Assembly: GCA_002440765.1 (NCBI GenBank)
Contig: DJVC01000139.1
Location: 1 to 11,474, forward strand
Source: a bacterium UBP3_UBA6266
Lineage (GTDB): Bacteria > Auribacterota > UBA6266
Length of the DNA stretch: 11,474 nucleotides
Direction of reading: 5' to 3'
This document shows, piece after piece, positions 1-6,128 of this stretch (position 1 is its first letter; every line of letters starts with the position of its first letter). The position numbers and the translations under genes were made by a program. The notes below the pieces were generated by a model. That model saw only the letters and a list, made by a program, of their open reading frames with translations. It was not told where the DNA came from and searched no databases.

Positions 1-1229
1 TGAATTCAGGAAAGAGCAGTGTGATGAATCTCATTACACAGCAGGAAACATCGATTGTAGATTCCACCCCCGGGACCACTTCAGATACCAAAAATTCACT
101 GCTTGAAATACATGGTTTGGGTCCGGTAAAACTTTTTGATACGGCGGGTGCTGATGAAAATTCGATTCTCGGAGGCAAGAAAAGGAAAAAAGTATTTGCC
201 GACTTAAAGGAATGCGATTTAGTTCTCCTTCTTATAGACCCCTCAGCGGAGGCCTTTCGCGCGGAACAGACCCTTATGGATGAAGCCAGAGCTCAGAATA
301 AGCAGGTTCTGATACTTTATAATATTTTTCACCCTGCCGATGAAAAAAAAATTGATAAAATTGAAGATGATATGCCTTCTCTCAGATTCTATAAAAAATT
401 AAAGATTGTTGCCGTTGATGAATCGTATCGCCGGAAAATTTTAAATTTCATAATAAAAAATTTCGATTCCCGGAATAAAAAGGTTCCTTTGCTTCCTTTT
501 CTCGAAAAAGATGAATATTATGTGCTTATAATACCGATGGATGAGGAAACTCCCCCCGGAAGATATCTCAGGCCTCAGGCTATGGTGGAAGAATACATTA
601 CCCGCAACTGGGCTTATCCGGTTTCTTTCAGAATGGATTTAGGAAAGGCAAGGGATAAGAACATGGAAATATCTGAAAAAGAATATAAACGGTTTATGTC
701 TGTGATAAACGGCTTAGCCAAACGGCCCAAAGCCATTATTACCGATTCCCAGGCAATGGACATAATGAATGACTGGTGCCCTGATGATATCCGCCTTACG
801 ACATTTTCAATCACTATGATTAACTATATGAGCAGGGGCCGCCTGGACAACTTTGTTAAAGGTCTTGATGTTATGGATAAGCTGGAAAAAGGGGATAAGA
901 TCCTTATAGCTGAAGCCTGTAACCATTCGCGCATAGGCGAAGATATCGGAACGGTCCAGATACCTGAGTATTTGAAAAAAGCCATTCCCGGTATTGTTAT
1001 TGAACATGCTTTCGGCAGGGAGCTCCAGGAAGATAAAACCTTATTAAATTACAGGCTTGTTATACACTGCGGAGGATGTATGATAAGCCCCCAGCAAGTG
1101 GCGTCAAGAATAAGAGATCTTGAAAATATAGGAGTTCCGTTTACCAATTACGGGCTTTTTCTTGCTTATACGCAGGGCAGGAAAGCTCTATCAAGAGTTA
1201 TCGAGCCCTGGGGCCTGAAAATTCACTGA
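1..1229 (+). CDS. hydF: [FeFe]-hydrogenase maturation GTPase HydF (5' partial)
   Basis: HydF is the scaffold/carrier that receives the 2Fe subcluster made by HydE and HydG and delivers it to apo-[FeFe]-hydrogenase; it couples a Ras-like GTPase domain to a C-terminal [4Fe-4S] domain. The frame is open to the left edge: codons from base 3 read NSGKSS, the end of the Walker A loop, so the GTG at 21 is not the true start and about 10-20 N-terminal residues are missing. Visible motifs are the P-loop remnant (3-20), PGTT of switch I (near 66-77), DTAG (138-149), and the HydF-specific cluster ligands Cys-x-His (918-926) and His-Cys-x2-Cys (1065-1079), 46 residues apart as expected for CxH-x(44-53)-HCxxC. 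The G4 position, normally NKxD, reads NIFHPAD (321-341), which lacks the Lys. The cluster motif makes identification secure. Hydrogenase partner genes must lie outside the window. Confidence 0.95.
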   Translation, partial: NSGKSSVMNLITQQETSIVDSTPGTTSDTKNSLLEIHGLGPVKLFDTAGADENSILGGKKRKKVFADLKECDLVLLLIDPSAEAFRAEQTLMDEARAQNKQVLILYNIFHPADEKKIDKIEDDMPSLRFYKKLKIVAVDESYRRKILNFIIKNFDSRNKKVPLLPFLEKDEYYVLIIPMDEETPPGRYLRPQAMVEEYITRNWAYPVSFRMDLGKARDKNMEISEKEYKRFMSVINGLAKRPKAIITDSQAMDIMNDWCPDDIRLTTFSITMINYMSRGRLDNFVKGLDVMDKLEKGDKILIAEACNHSRIGEDIGTVQIPEYLKKAIPGIVIEHAFGRELQEDKTLLNYRLVIHCGGCMISPQQVASRIRDLENIGVPFTNYGLFLAYTQGRKALSRVIEPWGLKIH

Positions 1230-1237
1230 TTTCGGTC

Positions 1238-1254
1238 TGTAAAAATCGTTTACA
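1238..1254. repeat. Inverted repeat TGTAAA-N5-TTTACA upstream of promoter
   Basis: Six-base perfect arms TGTAAA (1238-1243) and TTTACA (1249-1254) flank AATCG. It lies just after the hydF stop and 13 bases before the -35 box at 1268. It could be a protein-binding site for the downstream promoter. No U-tract follows, so it is not a terminator for hydF. A short inverted repeat in AT-rich DNA may be chance. Confidence 0.3.
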
Positions 1255-1267
1255 ATAGCATTTTGTG

Positions 1268-1297
1268 TTGACTTATTATCCGGCATGGGTATATACT
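1268..1297 (+). promoter_or_regulatory. Sigma-70-type promoter for leader/FabK-like gene
   Basis: TTGACT (-35, 1268-1273) and TATACT (-10, 1292-1297) are separated by 18 bases; each box matches consensus at five of six positions. The predicted start point is near 1304. The sequence ATGGGT plus one base directly precedes the -10, exactly as in the promoter at 2548-2576. I see no comparable promoter between here and the ATG at 1423, so the downstream gene probably depends on it. Confidence 0.75.
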
Positions 1298-1304
1298 CTC
1301 GCGT

Positions 1305-1328
1305 AGGGTAGTACGTAAGGTAGCACGT
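1305..1328 (+). repeat. Tandem 12-nt direct repeat in leader
   Basis: AGGGTAGTACGT (1305-1316) is followed without a gap by AAGGTAGCACGT (1317-1328), identical at 10 of 12 positions. The pair begins right at the predicted transcription start. It could be a repeated RNA or DNA recognition element; it is also short enough to be chance duplication. Confidence 0.6.
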
Positions 1329-1346
1329 TGAAAGAGAAGAGGTTTT

Positions 1347-1387
1347 AAAACCGCAAGGCGTTAGAACATTCGCTTGTCGGTTTTTTT
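1347..1387 (+). terminator. Intrinsic (Rho-independent) terminator
   Basis: AAAACCG (1347-1353) pairs with CGGTTTT (1378-1384). The stem continues as CAAG/CTTG (1354-1357 with 1373-1376) and CG/CG (1359-1360 with 1371-1372), with single-base bulges at 1358 and 1377 and a 10-nt loop (1361-1370). Seven T residues (1381-1387) follow. It lies between the promoter at 1268 and the gene at 1423. It may also stop transcripts running on from hydF. Confidence 0.75.
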
Positions 1388-1422
1388 GTATTTGCCAAAG
1401 ATTATAACGGAGAAAATAAATA

Positions 1423-2532
1423 ATGACAAATTGCTTGAAACCACTGATATTGGGCGACCTGAAAATAGATATTCCTTTGGTTCAGGGGGGAATGGGTGTA
1501 AGGGTTTCTACCGCTCCTTTAGCCGGTGCGGTCGCGAATTGCGGAGCCGTTGGTACTATAGCCGGTGTGGGACTTGCAGATGAAGATGATTGCATCGGCA
1601 GGGATAATTTTTTCAGATCTTCCAGACAGGCACTTGTCGATGAGATACATAAAACAAGAGAGTTGACCAAAGGTGTTGTCGGTGTGAATCTTATGGTGGC
1701 TCTTACAAATTATGAAGATCTGGCGAGAGCTGCTGCCCAGGAAGATATAAATTTTATTGTTTCCGGGGCAGGTTTGCCGCTAAAGCTGCCTGAGTTTACT
1801 CTCGGAACAGATGTAAAGATTATACCCATAGTTTCATCCGGAAGAGTCGCGGAATTAATAATAAGAACATGGAAAAAAAGGTATAACCGCGTTCCTGACG
1901 CGATAGTTATTGAAGGCCCTCTTGCCGGTGGTCATCTGGGATATAAATTTGAAGAACTTGAATCTAATAAGGCCGATAATCTGGATCATATACTGGCTGA
2001 AGTGCTTAAAATAACCAGTGATGCGTCCTTAAAGATACCAATCATTGTGGGAGGCGGTATTTTTGACGGTAATGATATTGCCCGGGTTCTGAAGCTCGGG
2101 GCAAGCGGGGTCCAGATGGGCACAAGGTTTGTTACCACTAATGAATGTTCTGTTTCAAATGAGTTTAAGCAGGCTTATCTCAATGCCCGGGAAACAGATA
2201 CTACAATAATTAAAAGCCCCGTAGGATTACCCGGAAGGTCGATAAAAACTAAATTTATTGATGGTTTGTTGAAAGGCATTAAGACGCCGTTTGAATGCAA
2301 GTTTAAGTGTCTTAAAACATGTGATCCGAAAAGCGCCCCTTATTGTATTGCTAAGGCGATGGTGAACGCGTTTAAAGGCGATATAGATAACTCAGTCGTG
2401 TTTGCCGGCAGCAGCGTATTCAGGATAAAAAAGATTATTTCAGTTAAAGAATTAATCGATGAATTGATTTCCGAAACGTGCGCCGCGTTAGCTCCAAAGA
2501 ATATACTGTCTGCCCAAGTTTTTTCTTCCTAA
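1423..2532 (+). CDS. NMO/FabK-family flavin oxidoreductase
   Basis: A 369-residue FMN-dependent TIM-barrel protein of the nitronate monooxygenase / enoyl-ACP reductase II (FabK) superfamily. Seen motifs are VQGGMGVRVS (20-29) at the first strand, EGPLAGGHLG (164-173) with the catalytic-type His171, the phosphate-binding VGGGIFDG (209-216) and GVQMGTRF (229-236). It is longer than typical FabK (about 310 aa) because of a C-terminal extension containing Cys292-x3-Cys296-x3-Cys300-x7-Cys308. Possible roles are nitronate oxidation or NAD(P)H-dependent enoyl reduction; residues alone do not decide, and in an anaerobe a reductase role is more plausible than an O2-dependent one. Start is ATG 1423 with GGAG at 1409-1412. 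It sits alone, behind a promoter-terminator leader and ahead of an independently promoted regulator. Confidence 0.85.
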   Translation: MTNCLKPLILGDLKIDIPLVQGGMGVRVSTAPLAGAVANCGAVGTIAGVGLADEDDCIGRDNFFRSSRQALVDEIHKTRELTKGVVGVNLMVALTNYEDLARAAAQEDINFIVSGAGLPLKLPEFTLGTDVKIIPIVSSGRVAELIIRTWKKRYNRVPDAIVIEGPLAGGHLGYKFEELESNKADNLDHILAEVLKITSDASLKIPIIVGGGIFDGNDIARVLKLGASGVQMGTRFVTTNECSVSNEFKQAYLNARETDTTIIKSPVGLPGRSIKTKFIDGLLKGIKTPFECKFKCLKTCDPKSAPYCIAKAMVNAFKGDIDNSVVFAGSSVFRIKKIISVKELIDELISETCAALAPKNILSAQVFSS

Positions 2533-2547
2533 AAAACAGATCCTGTA

Positions 2548-2576
2548 TTGACAGAACAGCGCAATGGGTGTATAGT
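2548..2576 (+). promoter_or_regulatory. Near-consensus sigma-70-type promoter of the GntR-LacI operon
   Basis: TTGACA (2548-2553, perfect -35) and TATAGT (-10, 2571-2576) with a 17-base spacer. The predicted start is near 2583, inside the palindromic region 2578-2595, so a bound repressor there would block initiation. ATGGGT plus one base precedes the -10, as at 1285-1291. Confidence 0.8.
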
Positions 2577-2577
2577 G

Positions 2578-2595
2578 GTATATCTGAGTATACTC
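2578..2595. promoter_or_regulatory. Candidate autoregulatory operator
   Basis: GAGTATACTC (2586-2595) is a perfect 10-base palindrome. The arms GTATA (2578-2582) and TATAC (2589-2593) form an overlapping inverted repeat with a 6-base gap. The site lies directly downstream of the -10 box and upstream of the ribosome-binding site of a GntR-family regulator. GntR-family sites are often GT-N-TA-N-AC-like palindromes, so autoregulation is a reasonable inference. Confidence 0.5.
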
Positions 2596-2606
2596 TATTA
2601 TAACTT

Positions 2607-2613
2607 AAGGAGG
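2607..2613 (+). promoter_or_regulatory. Strong RBS fixing a TTG start
   Basis: AAGGAGG lies five bases ahead of TTG 2619. There is no better-placed ATG or GTG, and the GntR helix-turn-helix begins within ten residues, so TTG is the likely start codon. Confidence 0.8.
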
Positions 2614-2618
2614 CTATT

Positions 2619-3710
2619 TTGATAGACAAAACTTCACATGTTCCTTTTTACCAGCAAGTTAAGAAATCTATTGAGGGAAGAGTAAAATCCGGCAAGCTCA
2701 AACCCGGAGATAGTATAGAATCTGAAAAAACTCTTTGTAAGATATATAATGTCAGCCAGATAACCATAAGGAAAGCAATTTCTGACCTTGTAAATATGGG
2801 TATTCTTTACAGGGTGCCCGGAAAAGGGACATTCCTTGCGTCTTTGAGTGAAAAAAGCAAGAGTCCGTTTTTGCTTAAAACGAATAATATCGGTTTTGTT
2901 ATCTCTCGGGAACACCATCCGGCTTTTTCCAATCCATTTTACTCGTTTGTATTCAGAGGTGTTGAATCAGAAGCGAGAGCGCACGGATATAACCTTTTTT
3001 ATCAGCTTCTGGACCATAATATAATTGCTGACATATCGAATTTTAAACTGGCAAGTGAAAATAAAGTGGATGGGCTGCTTCTTGTGGGAGAAATACCTCA
3101 TAATTTTATTATGGACATTAAAGATAAAGGAATACCTCTGGTGCTTGTCGACCATTATATAAATGATGTGGGGCTGGATTCAGTCGTGACCGAAAATGAA
3201 AAAGGTGCGTATCAGGTAGTCAAATATTTAATAGACCTGGGACACAGAAAAATAGGTTTTTGGGGGGCTTCGCTTGACCATGGAACTTTTATGGAGAGGT
3301 TTAAAGGCTATAAGAAAGCTTTATCTGATTATGACATCAAGTTTTCGGAAGACCTTGTAGAAACAGTGTTGCTGATTGAAAATGACATTATTGTGGATAA
3401 GATGTTTAAATCGGACAATATGCCGACTGCTGTTTTCGCATGTAATGACCTTGTCGCGATTAAGGTGATGTCCGCATTGCAGGACCAGGGTTTGAAGGTG
3501 CCGGGTGATATAAGCATTGCCGGTTTTGATGATATCGAATTGAGTTCGCAGATCAGGCCTCCATTAACTACGGTTCGTGTTCAGAGGGAGCAGATGGGGG
3601 TTCTCGCGGTAAAAAAGTTAATTAAAAACATAGAAAAAGAGAATAATAAGAGTGAGAAAACTGTTTTGACCACAGAGCTTATGGTGAGACAGTCGTGCAA
3701 AGCTATTTAG
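2619..3710 (+). CDS. GntR-LacI hybrid transcriptional regulator (AraR-like architecture)
   Basis: A 363-residue DNA-binding sugar-responsive regulator. Residues 8-74 are a GntR winged helix: PFYQQVKKSIEG, the turn KLKPGDSIESEKTL, the recognition helix region VSQITIRKAISDL and the wing YRVPGKGTFLA. Residues 90-360 are a LacI/periplasmic-binding-protein-like effector domain, with NIGFVIS (90-96), VDGLLLVG (150-157), GIPLVLVD (171-178), LGHRKIGFWG (207-216), ACND (274-277) and AGFDDIELSSQIRPPLTTVR (301-320). Bacillus AraR has the same domain order, so the ligand is likely a sugar or glycoside, but it cannot be named. Start is TTG 2619. A strong promoter and candidate operator lie just upstream, and a secreted carbohydrate-binding-like gene follows after 14 bases, so local autoregulated control is inferred. 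Confidence 0.93.
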   Translation: MIDKTSHVPFYQQVKKSIEGRVKSGKLKPGDSIESEKTLCKIYNVSQITIRKAISDLVNMGILYRVPGKGTFLASLSEKSKSPFLLKTNNIGFVISREHHPAFSNPFYSFVFRGVESEARAHGYNLFYQLLDHNIIADISNFKLASENKVDGLLLVGEIPHNFIMDIKDKGIPLVLVDHYINDVGLDSVVTENEKGAYQVVKYLIDLGHRKIGFWGASLDHGTFMERFKGYKKALSDYDIKFSEDLVETVLLIENDIIVDKMFKSDNMPTAVFACNDLVAIKVMSALQDQGLKVPGDISIAGFDDIELSSQIRPPLTTVRVQREQMGVLAVKKLIKNIEKENNKSEKTVLTTELMVRQSCKAI

Positions 3711-3711
3711 C

Positions 3712-3719
3712 AAAGGAGG
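3712..3719 (+). promoter_or_regulatory. RBS fixing the start of the secreted protein
   Basis: AAAGGAGG five bases before ATG 3725. It rules out the in-frame GTG at 3695, which lies inside the regulator gene and would put a charged extension ahead of the signal peptide. Confidence 0.85.
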
Positions 3720-3724
3720 ATCTA

Positions 3725-4297
3725 ATGAAGCAGTTTTTCGGTTGGATTGCGGTTATGCTTGTTGTTACTTTTGCGAGCGCCTTATCGGCGGAAGAATATA
3801 TTTGGGAAGGATTTGAAGGCGGTGTTATATGGGTGCCTGTGGAATGGGAGAATACCGGCGGCGCAGAGCTTTCAAAGAGTTCCGATCAGGTTAGCGAAGG
3901 TAAAAATGCTTTGAAGGTTGATATTATCGAGGAATCGGAAGACTGGAGAGAGAAAATAGGTTTTTCGCGCGAAGATTATCTGAACCTTGAAGGGACAAAG
4001 ATAATAATGGATATCTACTGCCCGTATCCTTTCGGGTACTCCGTCTCTCTCGGGTTTGATTCAGGGCCTGAGTGGACATATTATGAAACCCCGCGTGTGG
4101 CTCTTTCACAGGGCTGGAATAAAAATGTCACTTTCGATATGACCAAGAATGATTTCAAATGCAAGGCCACCGACTGGCAGTATAACCAGAAACTCGGAGA
4201 TCAAAATTCAGTAAAGAAAATACATGTATTGATTTACAGGCCCGCTAAACTTGAGCCTCAGGTTGTTTATGTTGATAACATAAGGCTATCGAAATAG
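3725..4297 (+). CDS. Secreted carbohydrate-binding (jelly-roll)-like protein
   Basis: A 190-residue exported protein. Residues 1-22 form a signal peptide (MKQFFGWIAVMLVVTFASALSA, cleavage before EEYIWEG). The mature part is rich in aromatic residues and beta-type sequence, contains WEGFEGG near its start and GKNALKVDI in the middle, and ends VVYVDNIRLSK. The VDNIRL ending is typical of galactose-binding-like/CBM-type beta-sandwich domains found on polysaccharide-active proteins. No catalytic module is attached, so it is probably a free binding protein or envelope component; glycan binding is inferred from fold resemblance only. Two Cys residues (in IYCPYP and FKCKAT) could form a disulfide. 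It is 14 bases behind the GntR-LacI regulator and probably cotranscribed. The downstream gene is convergent, and I see no clear terminator between them. Confidence 0.7.
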   Translation: MKQFFGWIAVMLVVTFASALSAEEYIWEGFEGGVIWVPVEWENTGGAELSKSSDQVSEGKNALKVDIIEESEDWREKIGFSREDYLNLEGTKIIMDIYCPYPFGYSVSLGFDSGPEWTYYETPRVALSQGWNKNVTFDMTKNDFKCKATDWQYNQKLGDQNSVKKIHVLIYRPAKLEPQVVYVDNIRLSK

Positions 4298-4337
4298 TTT
4301 GCATTGAATAAAGGTAAAAAAAGGCGGGATATAAAAA

Positions 4338-6014
4338 TTAATAATCGAAGGCGCTTCCGCCGATGAATTCTCTTAGGATTGATGCGGGCGGAGTCTGATT
4401 CGGGGATATGGCTACAAATAAATTGAGAAAATCCAGAAGCCTGGTGGCTTCAACGTATTCCCTGCGGTCGGCGCGGACTTCAAGGAGAAATCTTTCAGCG
4501 AATATCTTCAAAACGGCATGTTCATAAACCAGAGCGGAATTGAAGATTATATCCGCGCTGTTCTGATATGGGAAAATGTATTGTTCTTCGCCTTTTCGCA
4601 CCGAGTACCATCTTGATAATGTGTCGGCGGCTGTATAACCTCTGAACATGCAATCCCTTATTAAGCGGCGCAGCAGCCTTGTATCGGATGTAAATATCCG
4701 GTTGTGATCGTCAATACACAATTGAGTCAACGCGCTTAAATATATTTTTAACTTTTTCTCTTTGCCTATATCAGGCAGAATGCCCGGATTAATGGCATGC
4801 AGGCCTTCAATTATTATTACAAAATCTTTATCTTTGGGGATACGGCAGGAAGTTCCCGCCACCTGTTTGCCCTCGCTGAAACTGAACTTATTAAGTATTG
4901 TTTTTTTGCCCGCAAGAAGGTTAGCAACATCTTTATTAAATGATTTGATGTTAAGAGCACCGGGGGTTTCAAAGTCATATTCTCCATACTCATCAAGAGG
5001 CGATTTTTCCCTGTCCAGAAAATAATCATCAAGTGAAATGGGGAGGGAGTGTATGTTGTTTACCGCAAGCTGCACGGAAAGGCGCTTTATGGTAGTTGTT
5101 TTCCCGGAAGCGGAAGGACCTGCAACAAGTATAATTTTTATTTTTCTGTTATTTTTGATTTTGTCGCATATCTGTATTATCTTTTTTTCGTGAAGAGCTT
5201 CAGCCACTTTTATTGCCTCGGAAATATTTCCGTTTATACAGATATTATTGAGGTCACTTACCGTTCTTACTCCTATAATCTTGTTCCATTCTTTTGTTTC
5301 CATGTAAGTCTTAAACAGGGAGGGGTTGGGGGGAATTTTTGGTGTCAGGTCCGGTTTTTCAGGGTCGGGAAATACAAGTATAAAGCCTTTATTATATAAC
5401 TGGAGATCGAATATCCGGGCAAATCCGGTATGGGGAAGCATAGGCCCATAGGATATGTCTGAAAATCCCGCACAGGTTACAATTCTCGTGTCAGGACCTT
5501 TAAGGGTTTCGAGAAGTTTTACTTTCTGCGGATACCCCAGTTTCATAAAAAGCTTTATGGCTGATTGTTTGGGATAAAGCTCGTGGATAAAAGGAATTCT
5601 TTGATTTATTATTTCGCGCATCCTGTTTTTGATTTTTTTGAGCGCGGAATCCGTCATTTTTATTTTTGGGTCTCCGAAGTCATAGTAATAACCGTTTGAT
5701 ATGGATTGTCCGATTTCCAGCCGGCTTTCCGGAAAGAGGGCTTTTACCGAAGCATGAAGTATGAACGAAAGGCTGCGCCTGTAAACCGAAGCGCCCACTC
5801 TGTCCTTATAACTGATAAGTTCGACAACAGAGTCTGTTTTGAGCTTATAATCAAGGTCGAAAAGGCAGTTGTCTATTATGGCGGCGATAGGCGGCGGAGA
5901 CAGCCTTATGCCTTTTTCCTCAAGAATCCTGAAAATAGGCTTTTTTGATTTTACCTGAATACTTTTTTTAAAGTCGCTGCCTGTAAAAGTAATTTTCATT
6001 GTCCCCATTCCCAT
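4338..6014 (-). CDS. Nucleoside (uridine/cytidine) kinase-like protein with TGS and ThrRS-like domains
   Basis: A 558-residue protein. Order: TGS/ubiquitin-like segment (about 6-70); a domain resembling the second N-terminal domain of threonyl-tRNA synthetase (about 75-215; IGQSISNGYYYDFGDP at 101-116, YGPMLPHTG at 189-197); and a phosphoribulokinase/uridine kinase P-loop domain (about 290-515) with GPSASGKTT (299-307), SLDDYF (327-332), ETPGALN (349-355) and IIEGLHAINP (401-410). This architecture is known for large 'uridine kinase' proteins, which are expected to phosphorylate a nucleoside using ATP. In the ThrRS-like domain the editing-site Cys and His are replaced (Ser-Tyr-Gly-Pro-Met), so it is unlikely to edit tRNA. 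An extended -10 ends six bases before the first ATG; an in-frame ATG at 5997-5999 is an alternative start. The substrate is not proven. Confidence 0.85.
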   Translation of the reverse strand: MGMGTMKITFTGSDFKKSIQVKSKKPIFRILEEKGIRLSPPPIAAIIDNCLFDLDYKLKTDSVVELISYKDRVGASVYRRSLSFILHASVKALFPESRLEIGQSISNGYYYDFGDPKIKMTDSALKKIKNRMREIINQRIPFIHELYPKQSAIKLFMKLGYPQKVKLLETLKGPDTRIVTCAGFSDISYGPMLPHTGFARIFDLQLYNKGFILVFPDPEKPDLTPKIPPNPSLFKTYMETKEWNKIIGVRTVSDLNNICINGNISEAIKVAEALHEKKIIQICDKIKNNRKIKIILVAGPSASGKTTTIKRLSVQLAVNNIHSLPISLDDYFLDREKSPLDEYGEYDFETPGALNIKSFNKDVANLLAGKKTILNKFSFSEGKQVAGTSCRIPKDKDFVIIIEGLHAINPGILPDIGKEKKLKIYLSALTQLCIDDHNRIFTSDTRLLRRLIRDCMFRGYTAADTLSRWYSVRKGEEQYIFPYQNSADIIFNSALVYEHAVLKIFAERFLLEVRADRREYVEATRLLDFLNLFVAISPNQTPPASILREFIGGSAFDY

Positions 6015-6020
6015 TTCTCT

Positions 6021-6029
6021 ATTATATCA
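6021..6029 (-). promoter_or_regulatory. Extended -10 promoter of the nucleoside kinase gene
   Basis: On the minus strand TGA-TATAAT occupies 6029-6021: a perfect -10 with the TGn extension. No good -35 is present (TTTAAT at 17 bases is weak), as is usual for extended -10 promoters. The predicted start falls at or next to the first ATG (6014), giving a leaderless mRNA or use of the internal ATG at 5999 behind GGGG. Confidence 0.65.
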
Positions 6030-6072
6030 GTTTATCCTAAAATATTAAAAAGTTCCAATCAAGAAAACATGT

Positions 6073-6101
6073 TTGTCTTTGAGTACTCAATGTGTTATAT
6101 C
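6073..6101 (+). promoter_or_regulatory. Probable promoter of the PD-(D/E)XK nuclease gene
   Basis: TTGTCT (6073-6078) and TATATC (6096-6101), spacer 17, with TG one base before the -10 (6093-6094). The predicted start is near 6108. This excludes the upstream ATG codons at 6069 and 6090 and favours ATG 6129. The boxes are imperfect. Confidence 0.5.
6079..6090. promoter_or_regulatory. Perfect 12-bp palindrome in promoter spacer
   Basis: TTGAGTACTCAA is its own reverse complement and lies wholly between the -35 and -10 boxes of the promoter at 6073-6101, where a bound dimer would repress. Its core GAGTACTC resembles GAGTATACTC at 2586-2595. Confidence 0.45.
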
Positions 6102-6128
6102 TATTCCATTAAAGACGGGATATATTTT

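Larger units (their letters stand above)
1304..1387 (+). ncRNA. Candidate leader attenuator or ~85-nt small RNA
   Basis: A good promoter (1268-1297) and an intrinsic terminator (1347-1387) bracket about 85 bases with no convincing ORF. The proximal part holds two adjacent 12-nt repeats (1305-1328). A self-complementary stretch GGTTTTAAAACC (1341-1352) overlaps the 5' arm of the terminator, so a small upstream hairpin could compete with it. The FabK-like gene starts 35 bases beyond the U-tract with its own ribosome-binding site and no visible promoter of its own, which suggests regulated read-through. The alternative is a free-standing small RNA with leaky termination. It does not resemble a riboswitch class I can name. 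The transcript boundaries are inferred. Confidence 0.45.

Noticed and set aside
1328..1348. Possible six-codon leader peptide (TTG to TAA) before the terminator
   Set aside because: TTG start, weak AAGG site and no run of a regulatory amino acid; too little to call translation-coupled attenuation.
3695..3724. Upstream GTG start for the secreted protein
   Set aside because: It overlaps the regulator's end, spoils the signal peptide, and a strong AAAGGAGG site precedes ATG 3725.
4298..4337. Bidirectional terminator between the convergent secreted-protein and kinase genes
   Set aside because: No stem followed by a T or A tract could be drawn in these 40 bases.
6069..6128. Upstream ATG start for the nuclease
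   Set aside because: No Shine-Dalgarno, and it lies upstream of the probable transcription start near 6108; the family's conserved N-terminus begins after Met 6129.
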